Below are positions 1 to 16,200 of a DNA stretch of 64,000 bases, one piece after another. A program made the position numbers and the translations under genes. Position 1 is the stretch's first letter. Every line of letters starts with the position of its first letter. The stretch is from Xiphias gladius (Eukaryota; Chordata; Actinopteri; Istiophoriformes; Xiphiidae): the NCBI RefSeq assembly GCF_016859285.1, contig NC_053412.1:311501-375500 (forward strand). The letters run 5' to 3'. Under the pieces are notes generated by a model. It was not told where the DNA came from. It did not search any database and was given only the letters and a program-made list of their open reading frames with translations.

Positions 1-4809
<4,809 letters not shown>

Positions 4810-5265
4810 ACCTGGTTCAGAGTACTGGGATGTGACGGTCCCAACAGACCCAGTCAAGTAAAATATAACTAGGGCTGCAAATAACAGTTTTTAATTAACT
4901 GGATTATTATTTGCTCAAATAACTTAGAATTACTCGTTTGTTCTTTGAATTATCCAAAAATAGTCCAACGCGAGAACATATTCAGATTACTTGTCCTGTT
5001 TAATCAGCAGTCTAAAACCAAAATATATTCCGCTATCACAGAAAATCATGAACATTAAGAAAAAGTGTTTATGATCTATATTCACCATACAAATGCTGCA
5101 TAATTTGTATCTTTTTTTGCGTGTTACATTAAAGACTCGTCAGATTCATGGTCAAGGTTTAAATAGTTGTTGGGTCAACATACAGGCTCTAAAGGGATTA
5201 TTTTACCCTGTGAAATGTTGATTCTTTTATGAATTATTGTTAAAAAAAATTGTTATTTTGTTGAA

Positions 5266-5271
5266 AATAAA
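5266..5271 (+). other. Candidate polyadenylation signal of f7l
   Basis: Canonical AATAAA lies 457 bases after the stop codon at 4809 and well before the next gene. Confidence 0.5.
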
Positions 5272-5966
5272 GAGAAAGTAAAGACTGAGACTTTCTGATT
5301 CTGAGTTCATGTTTGGGAGTGAAGATTGTTTCGTGTTGTCTTTAACTAACCAACGTATCTTAACCTGTGTTAATGTTGTCAATGAAAACTATGATGAAAA
5401 ATATTCATTGACAACCTTTTTTTTTTTTTACACCTAGAGGACGAAAGCGACACCAAAAGTGAATAAAAAGTCACCTTTGAAAACGATAACCATGAAGAAA
5501 TATTTTACATTTTTCCTTAACGAACAAAGTCGGATTGAAGTTTGCAGTCCTCCACCTAAAAGGTCCTCCAGTTCACTAAAGTAACATTAGTACGTTTTCC
5601 GACGCTTTAGTTAAACCAACACAAAGAGCAGTATGTTGACGAACAACTGGGTGAATCCGGCTTCTGAAGGATTCACTCGCCATCATATATTTTGTACCCA
5701 AGTTTTAGGACTTGGTTAGACAACAAAGGTTCTACAGAAATGTGCGTTGTGTGCACAGTTCTGGAGTTTTGTGTTTAACTCAACCACGACTGGTTTAATC
5801 CAGCTTTCCGCGGAAATTCTGCAGGTGGACCTCTATGTATTTGAGTACTTGACCCCTGTCAGTCTGAACAGTCACATTTTATCAGGCGGGGTATTTCCAT
5901 AGGGAACATGTGATCAGATGCAGGGATGGTAGAGCCTGGAGGCGGATGGGAAGGGGGGTGGATCAG

Positions 5967-5990
5967 ACTTTGCACCTTTGGGTTGACAAA
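5967..5990 (+). promoter_or_regulatory. HNF4-like ACTTTG element upstream of f7
   Basis: ACTTTG at 5967-5972, followed by a cctttgggttgacaaag stretch, lies about 45 bases before the ATG at 6017. ACTTTG is the liver HNF4/LF-A1 core known from mammalian F7, F9 and F10 promoters. Here the assignment is by motif and position only. Confidence 0.35.
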
Positions 5991-6016
5991 GAAGCAGCAC
6001 AGCACCAAACTTTCTA

Positions 6017-9000
6017 ATGAACCCAGCTATGTGGCTGAGAGTCCTCCTCACCTCGGTCCTCAGCTTCTACAGCTGCCAGCCAGCGTCAGGTGAGGAAACC
6101 TTAAGATTGCATTGTGTTAACCGATAACGTCGTTAAGAGTCTACAGCCATGTTAGCAGCTCTATGAGGCTGTAGTTCCCATGCTACCGCCAGCATGCTAA
6201 CATGCTCACAACAACAATGCTGATATGCTGATGTTTAGCAGTTAATGGTTACTGCCTATCTCAGCTTAGCATGTGCCACTAAACCCAAAGTACATCTCAT
6301 CCTAATGGGAATGTCATTAATTAGGGTCATAAACCAAGTAAAAATCAGCTTTCAGAAAAATTGGAGTTTACTGGACGTAATAACAACTCGGATATTGACA
6401 TAAATGGTATTTACAAATCACAAATTGTTGGAAATGACGCTGACCCCCATATTACATGAAAGCGGTGTGAGGATCAGAGGATCACCAGAGTTATTACAAT
6501 TCATCCTGAGGGGAACATGAATGTCTGAACCAAATTTCATCACAGTTTATCCAGTAGCTGTTAAGTGATTATCACACCACAAATGAGACACAAAGGTCAA
6601 CCTCCTGCTGGAGCTAGAGGTCAAATCTGAGAATCACATCAGTCATTCGGATACATCCTCTGGGAACCACGAACCTCTCTACAAAACGTTGTGCCAATCG
6701 AACTGACCGACATCTGCTTCCCTCTCTGTCTGGTAGTCTTTCTGGATGCAGATCGAGCCCATGGTGTCCTGGTCCGGACTCGGAGGTTTAACTCGGGCTG
6801 GTTGGAGGAGCTGCAGATGGGGGATCTGAAGAGGGAGTGTCTGGAGGAAAAATGTTCGTATGAGGAGGCCCGGGAGGTGTTCGAACACAGCGAGACCACG
6901 GTCCGACCCCGGAGAAACACGAACTCTATTACAAATACTACGCGCTAATCCGTTTTGAAACCTCGTATGTTTTACAGGTTGGATTAGATTAGCTGGGACT
7001 TTTTGATAATTATTAGAAGAGCTGAGATTACATGTAAATTACTGTATTATCACTTTGATTAGACAGGATTTCACTACAGTTAGGACTGGATTAAATTTGA
7101 CTAAATTGAACCGCCATCATTATTAGAATACATATTTCTACAGATGTAATACAAGGAATTTGAAAGTCCCAACCAATTTTTTTTTTCCCAATATCATGAC
7201 ACTTGATGGATGAGAAATCATTTGTATTTATTCGTAGAATTTATTTCCATAATTTTAGTATTTAATGTATGTTGATGTTTTGTTTTTCCGAAATGCCAGA
7301 TAACGTCTCTTTGATTTTGTGAATGAATAATATCGTCACTGAGAATTATCTGTGTGGTATTTATGTCTCTTCAGGACGAGTTCTGGAGGACTTATAACAG
7401 TAAGCAATCACACACTTTAATCCACTTTAATGTTGTTTAATGTAATGTCAGTTTCATTTAGGTGTAAAATTTCATGATCTGACCGGGAGTCCTGCCAGCT
7501 GCTAATCAAGGCTAACGGTAGCTCCAACCCTGATCCACCACTGTCCTCGATGCCATCTCCACAAACCTGGACCTTTGAGTCACTCAGAGGCTCATAAAAT
7601 CCGTCAGGGGGAAGAATATGGGAAACTCGTTTAAAGAAAGGTTAAATTAATTGATTAATTTAAGCCAATACAATCCACGATCTGGAATGACAAGATCTGG
7701 ATCACAAGGTTTGAGAAAGAGCTTTTTAATGAGGTGTGGCAATAAAATAAGGACTGTGTTGATTTGTGCCCCTGGAAGTCTTTAATTTCCCCTTAAACGT
7801 TGCTAAAACATTGCCTACCACAAAGTTTATGAGCCAGCGACCGACTCAAATACCGCGGCGGTTCAGGACTGGATTCCTACTTTGATGCTTAGTGCTCGGG
7901 AGTTCTCATCACATCACGGTTTTAACGTTTTCTGACAACAGAAACCAGGTTAAGACTTTTTAACACCTGTTTCTTTGATATGTCTCATACTGACCAAAGT
8001 ATGAGACATACCAAAGAAAACCGGCAGGGATCGTACGGCCTACATGTATTTACCATGTGCATGATTTTAGTAACATTTGGATCCCATTTTTGTCCGTGCT
8101 CCCCAGCTGTGTTTAACAGTAATTCTCATTAATATCATTAATTAATAGTTAAAGCTGCCCTAGAGCTGGATAAGCAGCAAAAAATGGACGGCCGGATAGT
8201 GCGATCAGCTACCCTGACATCCAACAATCCCTGTGTCCTTGTTTTGCAGCCCCAGACAACTGTAAGTCCAACCCCTGTCTGAACGGCGGCAGCTGCTCCA
8301 GCCAGGGCTCGACCTACACCTGCCTCTGTCGACCGCAGTTCAGCGGAATCCGCTGTGAGCTCGGTGAGCAAATCGCACACACATCCCTAACCCTTACTAC
8401 CTGCTCGGGAGGCTCGATCTGGGAAGAGGAAATCCGGCGTGAGCAGCTCGTGAGCAGCCATTTGTTCAACACTGGTGCATCAAGCAGTTTGACATATTTT
8501 GCTAAATTCTAAAAAAGGGTTAAAAAATGTTGATATTCTCCTGAATCAAGGTCAAAAAGTACAGTTTTGGTATGTGACGACACCAGACAACATTGGAAAA
8601 CCCAATTTATCATTTTCATGTGCATCATTTTTATTTTTTGTGCATTTTCATATTTGTTTTCTGGTGAACGAAGCTATCGAACTATTTCACCATGAACGTA
8701 CCTTTGTTGATAGAGTTCCTGGCCGTATCCAACACCTGCCTGCTGCAGAACGGAGGCTGTGAACATTTCTGCGATGAAGGCCAGGAAGGGCGAAAGTTAA
8801 ACTGCTCGTGTGCAGACGGCTACTTTCTGAACGCCGACGGGCAGAGCTGCGTAGCACGAGGCGGGTTTCCTTCGTTCACGTGACAGAGGGACAGATGTTT
8901 AACACGAGTTTCAGGAGGCGCACGTACATCCAGTAATTCTGTGCAGATGCTGAGTATCCATGTCCTGCACAAAAAGACAAGAACAAAGATGCGAAAATAA

Positions 9001-11606
9001 AAGTATATGAAATGTGAGAAAATGAATATAACGAAGTTTTAAAAAATCACGATAAGCCAAAATGATTAGGTCATATGCCACAGGTATGAGAAAATAAGTC
9101 AAAATTTTGTCTGACTCACTGTCATTTTTGAAGTGTCTGAATATTTTCACCTAAAACCACAATTTTCTTTATTTTGTTTTTGTCATAATTTTAACTTAAC
9201 TTGACTTGGCACCACATTTTACCCCAGAGTAGGAGAAAACTGTGTTACACTAGTCAAAGTACGGTAACAAACCAGCTTTATATTGTGACGGGCTGTTTCA
9301 GAGTTAACGTTAAAATTTTGGGGGTTTTTTTGTCCTGTTTCAGGGCCGATAGCCTGCGGTATGGTGCCTGTCCTGCAGGGGGAAAACAAAGCCCAGCAGC
9401 CTGACGCTCGCGCTCGAATCGTTGGCGGAACGGAGTGCCCCAAAGGCGAATGCCCCTGGCAGGTACGCTCGAGATAAAGGGACAGTTCACCCGTTTCCCT
9501 TTAGACCCAGAGAGTAGTTTCAATACAGCGGGTTCATTTTTAACTCCGCTGGGTTTTCACTCATGAGACATATCAGAGACGGGGATCCAGGGAAATGACT
9601 TCACTGGACTCTGAAACTCTGCCAAAACCAGATTCTAGTGGAAATCTCAAATTTTCCAGAGATAATAAATATGTCAAGTGTTTAGTTTTGATGAAAGCAT
9701 CGAGGGAGATGTTGCTAACTCTCGGACATTTAAGGCCAAAGTAAGCTACAGAAACATAAAACCAGGGCCGCTAGAGAACTAAATTAGGATGGTATTTCCA
9801 GTTTAATCCTTTAATGTTTAAATAAAGCTGGTAGCAAACCTACTGGATTACGTTTACTGCTTATATTACGTGATTAACCCCATGTTTTGTATGTTTGATG
9901 GATGTCGTTCATCTTTTTCTGCACCCGAAAAGAAAAGGAAAATGGAAAATGTGCCCTCTTTATCATTCCCTGGAGAAGTCAGGATGGAAATACTAACGTT
10001 ACTGTTTGTTTTTAAGGTTTTGCTGTTGTATAAAGGCAAAGGGTTTTGTGGAGGCGTGATTTATAAACCCACATGGATCCTCACAGCGTCTCACTGTTTG
10101 GAGAACACAGACGTCCAGCTGCTGAAGGTGGTCGCAGGTACGAATCCCTCATAGCAAACTAACCGGAAATGAGGCGGGGTTAAAGAAACCCGTCCTACGC
10201 CTGCTGCTGGATTTTGGCCTTTCAAACTGAGAGGGGTGGGCATGTGAGCTACCACATTTAAACCTTTGCACCACTAGAACAATCACCTTTGTTTAATGTG
10301 AGCAGTGAGGTAACAGTCCACAAACCTTTTCAAAATTTAAAAATTATAAAGCTCTGCCCGAACTCCTTTCCTATTTGCTCCCTGAGACATTATCTGAATG
10401 TCCGGATTCTAGTAGAAAATACAGTATATGCAGTATGTAGTGCCCTAGAAACTTCCCGCAATGGAACAAAACATATAGTTCCCATAACATTTCCAATTTA
10501 CTGTTTGCTTAAAAACAAAAACCCTACAAGCGTCACGTTAAACAGATCACATAAAGTGAAAAGAAGAGTCATTGAACACTGTAACTAGCAGTGACGGTGC
10601 AAAACGTTCATGTTCGTGTCCGTTCATGGGCAGAACTACACTGAAACTACTGGACCGATTTCGCACCGAACCCGGCGCAGGGATGGGACCTGGGCCAGGG
10701 AAGAACCCATTAAGTTCTGGGGCAGATCCGCATCATTTACTGGGAATTGGACTGTTTTCCTCTGAAGTCCGGTGTGCGTGGTTCGACATTGGCCTCGGTG
10801 GAAGTCTGTGCTCCACTGGGTGCATTTTCTAGTGGTGTATGGAGCAGTGGCTGAGCGAGCGGGGAGCGTTAGCACGGATTTTGCAGTGCAAAGCTTCTTT
10901 GCTTCTGTTTGTGTCACCTTTGGTTTACGTTCAGTCTGAACACACTAGAAACCGGGAGCTAATTCGATTGGCAGAGAAACTCTTGCCCGTTGACCCTGCT
11001 CTTTGTCTGTCAGGCGAACACAACACGGAGGTGAATGAGGGCACGGAGCAGCTCATCCAGGTGACTGAGATCATCATGCACGAGAACTACCAGATGTGCA
11101 CCGCCAACAACGACATCGCCCTCCTCCGGCTGGCGTCACCCATCGTCTACACGCCGTACGCCGTCCCAGCCTGCCTGCCGACGCGCCCCTTGGCTGAGCG
11201 TCACCTCTGGGCCATCAACCTGCACACGGTGAGCGGCTGGGGGAGGAGGAGTGAGAACGGGCCCACCTCGCACATCCTCCGCCGCCTGAAGGTGCCGCGG
11301 ATCCCGACGCAGCAGTGTGTGGAGGATAGCGGCGTGGTGCTCACCAAGAACATGTTCTGCGCCGGATACATCGAGGGCCAGCAGGACTCGTGTAAAGGCG
11401 ACAGCGGCGGGCCCCTGGTGACGCAGTACAAGAAGACGACCTTCCTGCTGGGGATCGTCAGCTGGGGGAAGGGCTGTGCCCGACCGGGCAACTACGGCAT
11501 CTACACCCGGGTGTCCAACTACCTGGAGTGGATTCGCAACCGAACAGCGACGCCAGATCAGCCGAACAACCACACTGAGGCCCTGCTACACAACCTGACT
11601 ACCTGA
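6017..11606 (+). CDS. f7: Coagulation factor VII
   Basis: Complete Gla-domain protease of 451 residues, expected to be secreted by liver and, bound to tissue factor, to activate factor X. Exons: 6017-6089 (signal peptide; a second Met at 6029 could also start it), 6737-6900 (Gla: [19 protein letters not shown] type), 7375-7399 (DEFWRTYN), 8250-8363 (EGF1 with CLNGGSC, an O-fucose consensus), 8714-8860 (EGF2), 9344-9462 (IACG, activation site RAR|IVGG, CPWQ), 10017-10137 (ILTASHC), 11014-11606 ([19 protein letters not shown], stop). The full catalytic triad and Asp189 are present and the IVGG neo-N-terminus is classical. The intron after EGF2 must use a GC donor (GAG|GCGGGT), because no GT choice keeps the next exon open. 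The C-terminus extends past the protease fold with an Asn/Pro/Thr-rich tail. Assignment as f7 rather than f7l is tentative. Confidence 0.88.
7971..8018. repeat. 21-bp inverted repeat (hairpin) in f7 intron 3
   Basis: Arms 7971-7991 and 7998-8018 are reverse complements at 20 of 21 positions around a 6-base spacer. The sequence could fold as a long hairpin in RNA or be a remnant of a palindromic mobile element. Confidence 0.7.
10641..10820 (+). repeat. Dispersed repeat fragment, shared with 53195-53360
   Basis: The segment running from the gggccagggaagaaccc motif to the ggtggaagtctgtgctcc motif in f7 intron 7 resembles the reverse complement of 53195-53360 in a tbx19 intron in several aligned blocks. 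It is a decayed interspersed element of unassigned family, and the open frame over it is not a gene. Confidence 0.55.
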
Positions 11607-13225
11607 GGAGTCAGGGGGCTGCCAGCTGAAGCTCGGTCATGGCCAGAGCCTTGTTGTTGGACCCCCATGGACCAACCAGTACCCAGGAGCTGACAGGATA
11701 ACAATTTTAATTATCGCATAATCGTTGTAGTCACTTTTCACTCATATTCACCAATGTGGAGATTTGCTGCTTTTCTTTGTCGCAGATGACTGAACAAACG
11801 GACTCTCTTTGGGTTTTCGACTGTTGCTCGAATAAAACCGACCTTTTCAATACGTCCCCTTGAGCTCTGGGAAATTTTAACAGGCAATTTTCCCTATTTT
11901 CTGACATTTTATAGACTAACGATCAATCGATTTATCCTAGGAAGAGTAATGGTAGTGAAAATAATCATTAGCTGCAGCTCTACGGCAAATTCTAACGATC
12001 TAGATCAACCGGTGAGGTATGTTAAACGGTATCACTTCAACTATCATTTGAATGAACTATATATTTTTGTGTGAATAAAGCCAAAATCTAAAACCAGTTC
12101 ATGGTATTTTCTGGGAGTTGGTTCAGAGTTTTCTTTAGAACAAAACCAAATCACCGTGTGCGCACCGCATGGTTGTATTTGCCGGTTTTGCAATTGCGTA
12201 CCTGCCAGTGTGTGTTGTATGATTTTGTAATTCCAGTACACAGTGTGTTTAACCTGTACGGTGTCTCTCCACTGAACTGCTGACCCTCTGAGGATAAAGC
12301 ATTTTCTGATAAAGAACCATTTACAAAGGGATGGTAAGCTGGCTTTAATAAATCCTACACTGCTGCTCTCTAGGTCACTTTTCAATGAGACCAACTTTTG
12401 TGTCGTCCGGTTGTCGATTATCCGGCTCCAGCAGGACACTTTTCCTTTTTGTTTCTATTCATTAGGGACAGTTTAACCACTGATCCTCTGGAAAAGAGCC
12501 GCAGGACGTCTGAAGCTAAATCCGCAGCGGGCTGGATGGATCAGTGTAGAACCTTCTATTAATGATTCATTAACATTTAAAACTGCGGGTGACTAAACCC
12601 AGGAGCCTTTATCCACATCATACAGACATTTCCAACTGCAGACCTGACGACTTATTACACAGTGTGAACCCCTGAGTTCTTAGTAATGCTTTGGTTTTAG
12701 CTGCTTTATTACTGAACAGAAGCGCATAGACATGTAACTACCACAGTTTTAGACTGCACGCAGACTAACAGCCAGTCGGACTCCGTGTATGAGTTTTTCA
12801 GTGTTAAACCGGAATAAGTCTGCAGTTGTAAATCAGGGTTTCTGCAGGTCTTCAGGACCAGGGGCCTCCTGAGCCCTCGGGCTCCTGGACCTGTGCCCCG
12901 CAGGCCTGTTCGGTCGTCCGTTCATGGGTCCAGGTCACGGTAACTGATGATTTATATTCCAAGGAATAATTGTTATATACAGTCAGGACTTTTTGACAAA
13001 AACGTGATATAAATGTCAACGAGTCTGTTGGAAGTTGTTAGTTAATTACTTTCTGTGTTGTATTAAAGTCTTCCCTTTAATCCCTTTGCTTGAAACCCTT
13101 TGTAAACGGCGTCTTATCAGAGAGTGGGTCGGGGGCTCAGTGGGCGTGGACTCTAAACGCTCCACCCCTCCCGAGAGGACACTCTTCCACCTTGTGGCGC
13201 TGGGTCACTCTGAACGTCGGACAAC
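11607..13225. other. Intergenic: f7 3' end to f7i
   Basis: Holds the f7 3' UTR with AATAAA at 11831-11836. The remainder is non-repetitive spacer. The last 100 bases before the ATG at 13226 are GC-richer, with a gggcgtgg (Sp/KLF-like) box. No exon was seen. Confidence 0.5.
11831..11836 (+). other. Candidate polyadenylation signal of f7
   Basis: AATAAA 225 bases after the f7 stop codon at 11606. Confidence 0.6.
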
Positions 13226-16200
13226 ATGCTGCTGAGGAGCTGCCGCATCGTCTGGATTCTGCTTTGGGCCACCGCTGCCGCCGCAGGTCTGGTCACTTTG
13301 GTCAAATTTTCAAAAATAAAAAATGACGACACTTCATAACAACCTGTGATTTACGGTGTAATTTCACTGTCTAAACCTGGCACCAACTCAGTGGTTCCTG
13401 GTTCGTCCTGGTCTGGGGACTAAGGGAATAACAACTGAGGGGAAATAAATGACTCCCTGAGTATTTCTGTGAATGCACCTACAGCTGCAGGACTGGAAAG
13501 AAGACTGAAGTTCGGGGAAAAAGTATTTAATGCTTTGATTTAAGGATCCTTCAAGGTTCCTCTCAGAACTGTGGAGTCTGGTTCTAACTAACGTCAGTTC
13601 GGTTGGTAGTGTAGAGTTTATTGTTGACTTCCAGATGAATTTCCATGTAAATCCCAGTAATTATTTATTCATCATTCATTTATTATTGGAAACTTTATTC
13701 CTCATTTAGATGAATTGCTCAGTTATTTGTTTGTAGACATGTTTCACATTTTGCTTTTTGTACCACTGATCACTTCCTATTTTACCTGTAAGTAGAACCA
13801 GAATATTTGGTTCTTTCCAGGGAACGTTTTAGGAGATTATTAAGAAATAAACTGGAATTTAGCTGTGAAATAAAACCGTACCGCTTTATCTTATAGTGTA
13901 ATTAAAGAGTTCAAAAAGGAGGAACAGCCACACATCCTATACCAGCCCACAGGCCTTATTCTGACTGTGTCGTGTAGAACACAAGTTGTAGTTTCTCTCA
14001 CTAACAAATATTATTATGGTGCGTAGGAGAAACACAATATAAAAGACAGGAGCTCGGTTCCAGCCTCACTCCAGCGATTTGTTATCACGTGTCCACTGGA
14101 ATAAGGACAAGACGAACAACGGGCTTGAACTTCTGAAACGTACCTTTGTCTCACACACACAAACACACAGGTCATAGCTGTGGGTGGACCCAAAATGGCT
14201 GATCTTTAATGTTTAATGAGGAACCTGGGGACGCTTATTTCACTTCTTACTCAGTAAGAACAAGGCCTGTGGGCTGTAACAGAAGCTGAGGCTGTTAATC
14301 ACACATAAGGAAGTTATCAACACTTTTCTTTCCCAGTCCTGCACCTGCAGGTCTCAGTATTTACAGACCTCCTCAAGTCTAATTCATTTCTCCCTCCTTC
14401 TGAAAAGCCCAGTTGTTTCTCTGTTGTTCCCCATAGTCTCACTGGTGTGGCTTTATTTTACGGCTCCTGTATTTTCCAGCTAATTTCCTGGGAAACTCTC
14501 CTCAACAAATTTCCGAAAAAATTAACACAACGAGCGGATACTTAATGACTTTCTCCATTTCCCTTATAATGAGTTCCAAATTGCACCGGCTCTTCTTGGA
14601 AACATCCCACTAGTTTACAGCTAACGACCAGCTCATTACAAGAGAAAGGGAATTACAAGGAAAGTTTCCAGGAAATTAGCTGGAAAAAATTGGACATAAA
14701 ATAAAGCGTTAACTTCTTATTTGAGCATCAGTAGGAACCAGTAAGTATTTTATTGTTACCTGATTCATACGATAGAATTACACTGTAAATCGTGGGCTGT
14801 GTTATTAAGTGTTAACAAACATCCGCTAGCATGTCGGTAATCCACATAAATCACAGTTTAATACGTAAGTACGTAAGTATTTAGGGCTGTACCTCGTTTT
14901 GTGCGACTCAGCCGCTTCCAGGTCACTTTCAGAGCATTTTTAAGCAGAAGCTAGAGTTTGTTCACGCAAACCAGCGCTCAGTAAATCATTTTTATTCATT
15001 TTGGTTTGTTTTCAGTGTTTGTAGAGAAGCACGAGGCCAACAAGGTGCTGCAGAGATGGCGGCGAGCGAACAGCGGCTTCCTGGAGGAGTTAAAACAAGG
15101 AAACCTGGAGAGGGAATGCCTGGAGGAGATCTGCGACTACGAAGAGGCTCGAGAGGTTTTCGAAGACGACGATCAGACGGTCAGTCGGTCGCCACCTGAA
15201 TTTCAAGGGATGCTTGTTTGTATGAAACTGTGTTCTAGGTTGTGAGAATTCTTGTTGCTCGCTTCCTGTATAAATAACATGAGTCATGCTAAGAGCATCT
15301 TTTATTCTGGAAAGTTTGTAGTTTTTGTTAGCACGCAGCATTTTAAGAAGTTATCATTCAGAGCATTTTGGATTAGTAAAATGTTGATCTTTGGCAGCAG
15401 AAAGACATTTTTGTATCTGTGGTACGACTGTGCCGCCCATTGATCCAAATGATCATTAAACAATAATTACGTTTATATCGCTGGCAAGTGGCTGCAGGAT
15501 AAACAAGGTAATGCACTACGACGTGTACGATACTGACAGATAATGCACTCCTCCTCGTGCGTTATCTTACCACATGGATCTCAGCATCTTCACTAGATAG
15601 TCTGTTTGTCTCTGCTAGTTCTAACAGGTAACAAAGCAGCAGAGTCCTAAAAAGTCAAACTCTTCCTCGGTCATTATTACTCAGAAACTGGAAAACAATG
15701 TGTCATGAAATAACTGTTTTTTGTTTGTTTCCTCAGAGGCAGTTCTGGCTGAGGTATCACTGTGAGTAGTCTGACCTTCACCTACTGTTTTTGGTCATGA
15801 TTTTCACATCACGTCCTCTGACTATTATTAGGGAGGTAGTTAGACAGCGTCCATATTGTTAACTGTAAAAACATAAAGTTCAAGTTGGGTTAGAGATCAT
15901 TTGGGTTTGCGTGTCGTAATTTCACCAAACGAAAGCTGTGCCTGGAATAAACCGAATTATCAGTTCAAAAGTGTAAAAATAGTGACGACCTGAGAGGCAC
16001 ACACTGGGGCAACTGTCGACTGGTCTTTTCTTAACAGGATCGACCTGTGATTAATATATTGATTTATCAGTATCTTGCTTCTCTGCTTTCCAGACCCTCT
16101 GATCAAGTTTTATTGATCCTCATTCTTGTCTCTTTGTTTGTGGAGTAAATCAGTCAAACTGTGCATTTTCTTCTGTTCGTCCTCTTGTTTTCTGAGTGAC

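Larger units (their letters stand above)
4810..6016. other. Intergenic: 3' end of f7l and promoter side of f7
   Basis: Contains the 3' UTR of the first gene, with an AATAAA at 5266-5271, then AT-rich spacer, then the presumed proximal promoter of the next gene. No further coding exon was recognised. Confidence 0.55.

Noticed and set aside
10839-11013. Open frame extending upstream of the last f7 exon
   Set aside because: Intronic; the acceptor ctgtcag at 11013 and conserved GEHNTEV start define the exon, and the upstream text has no protease similarity.
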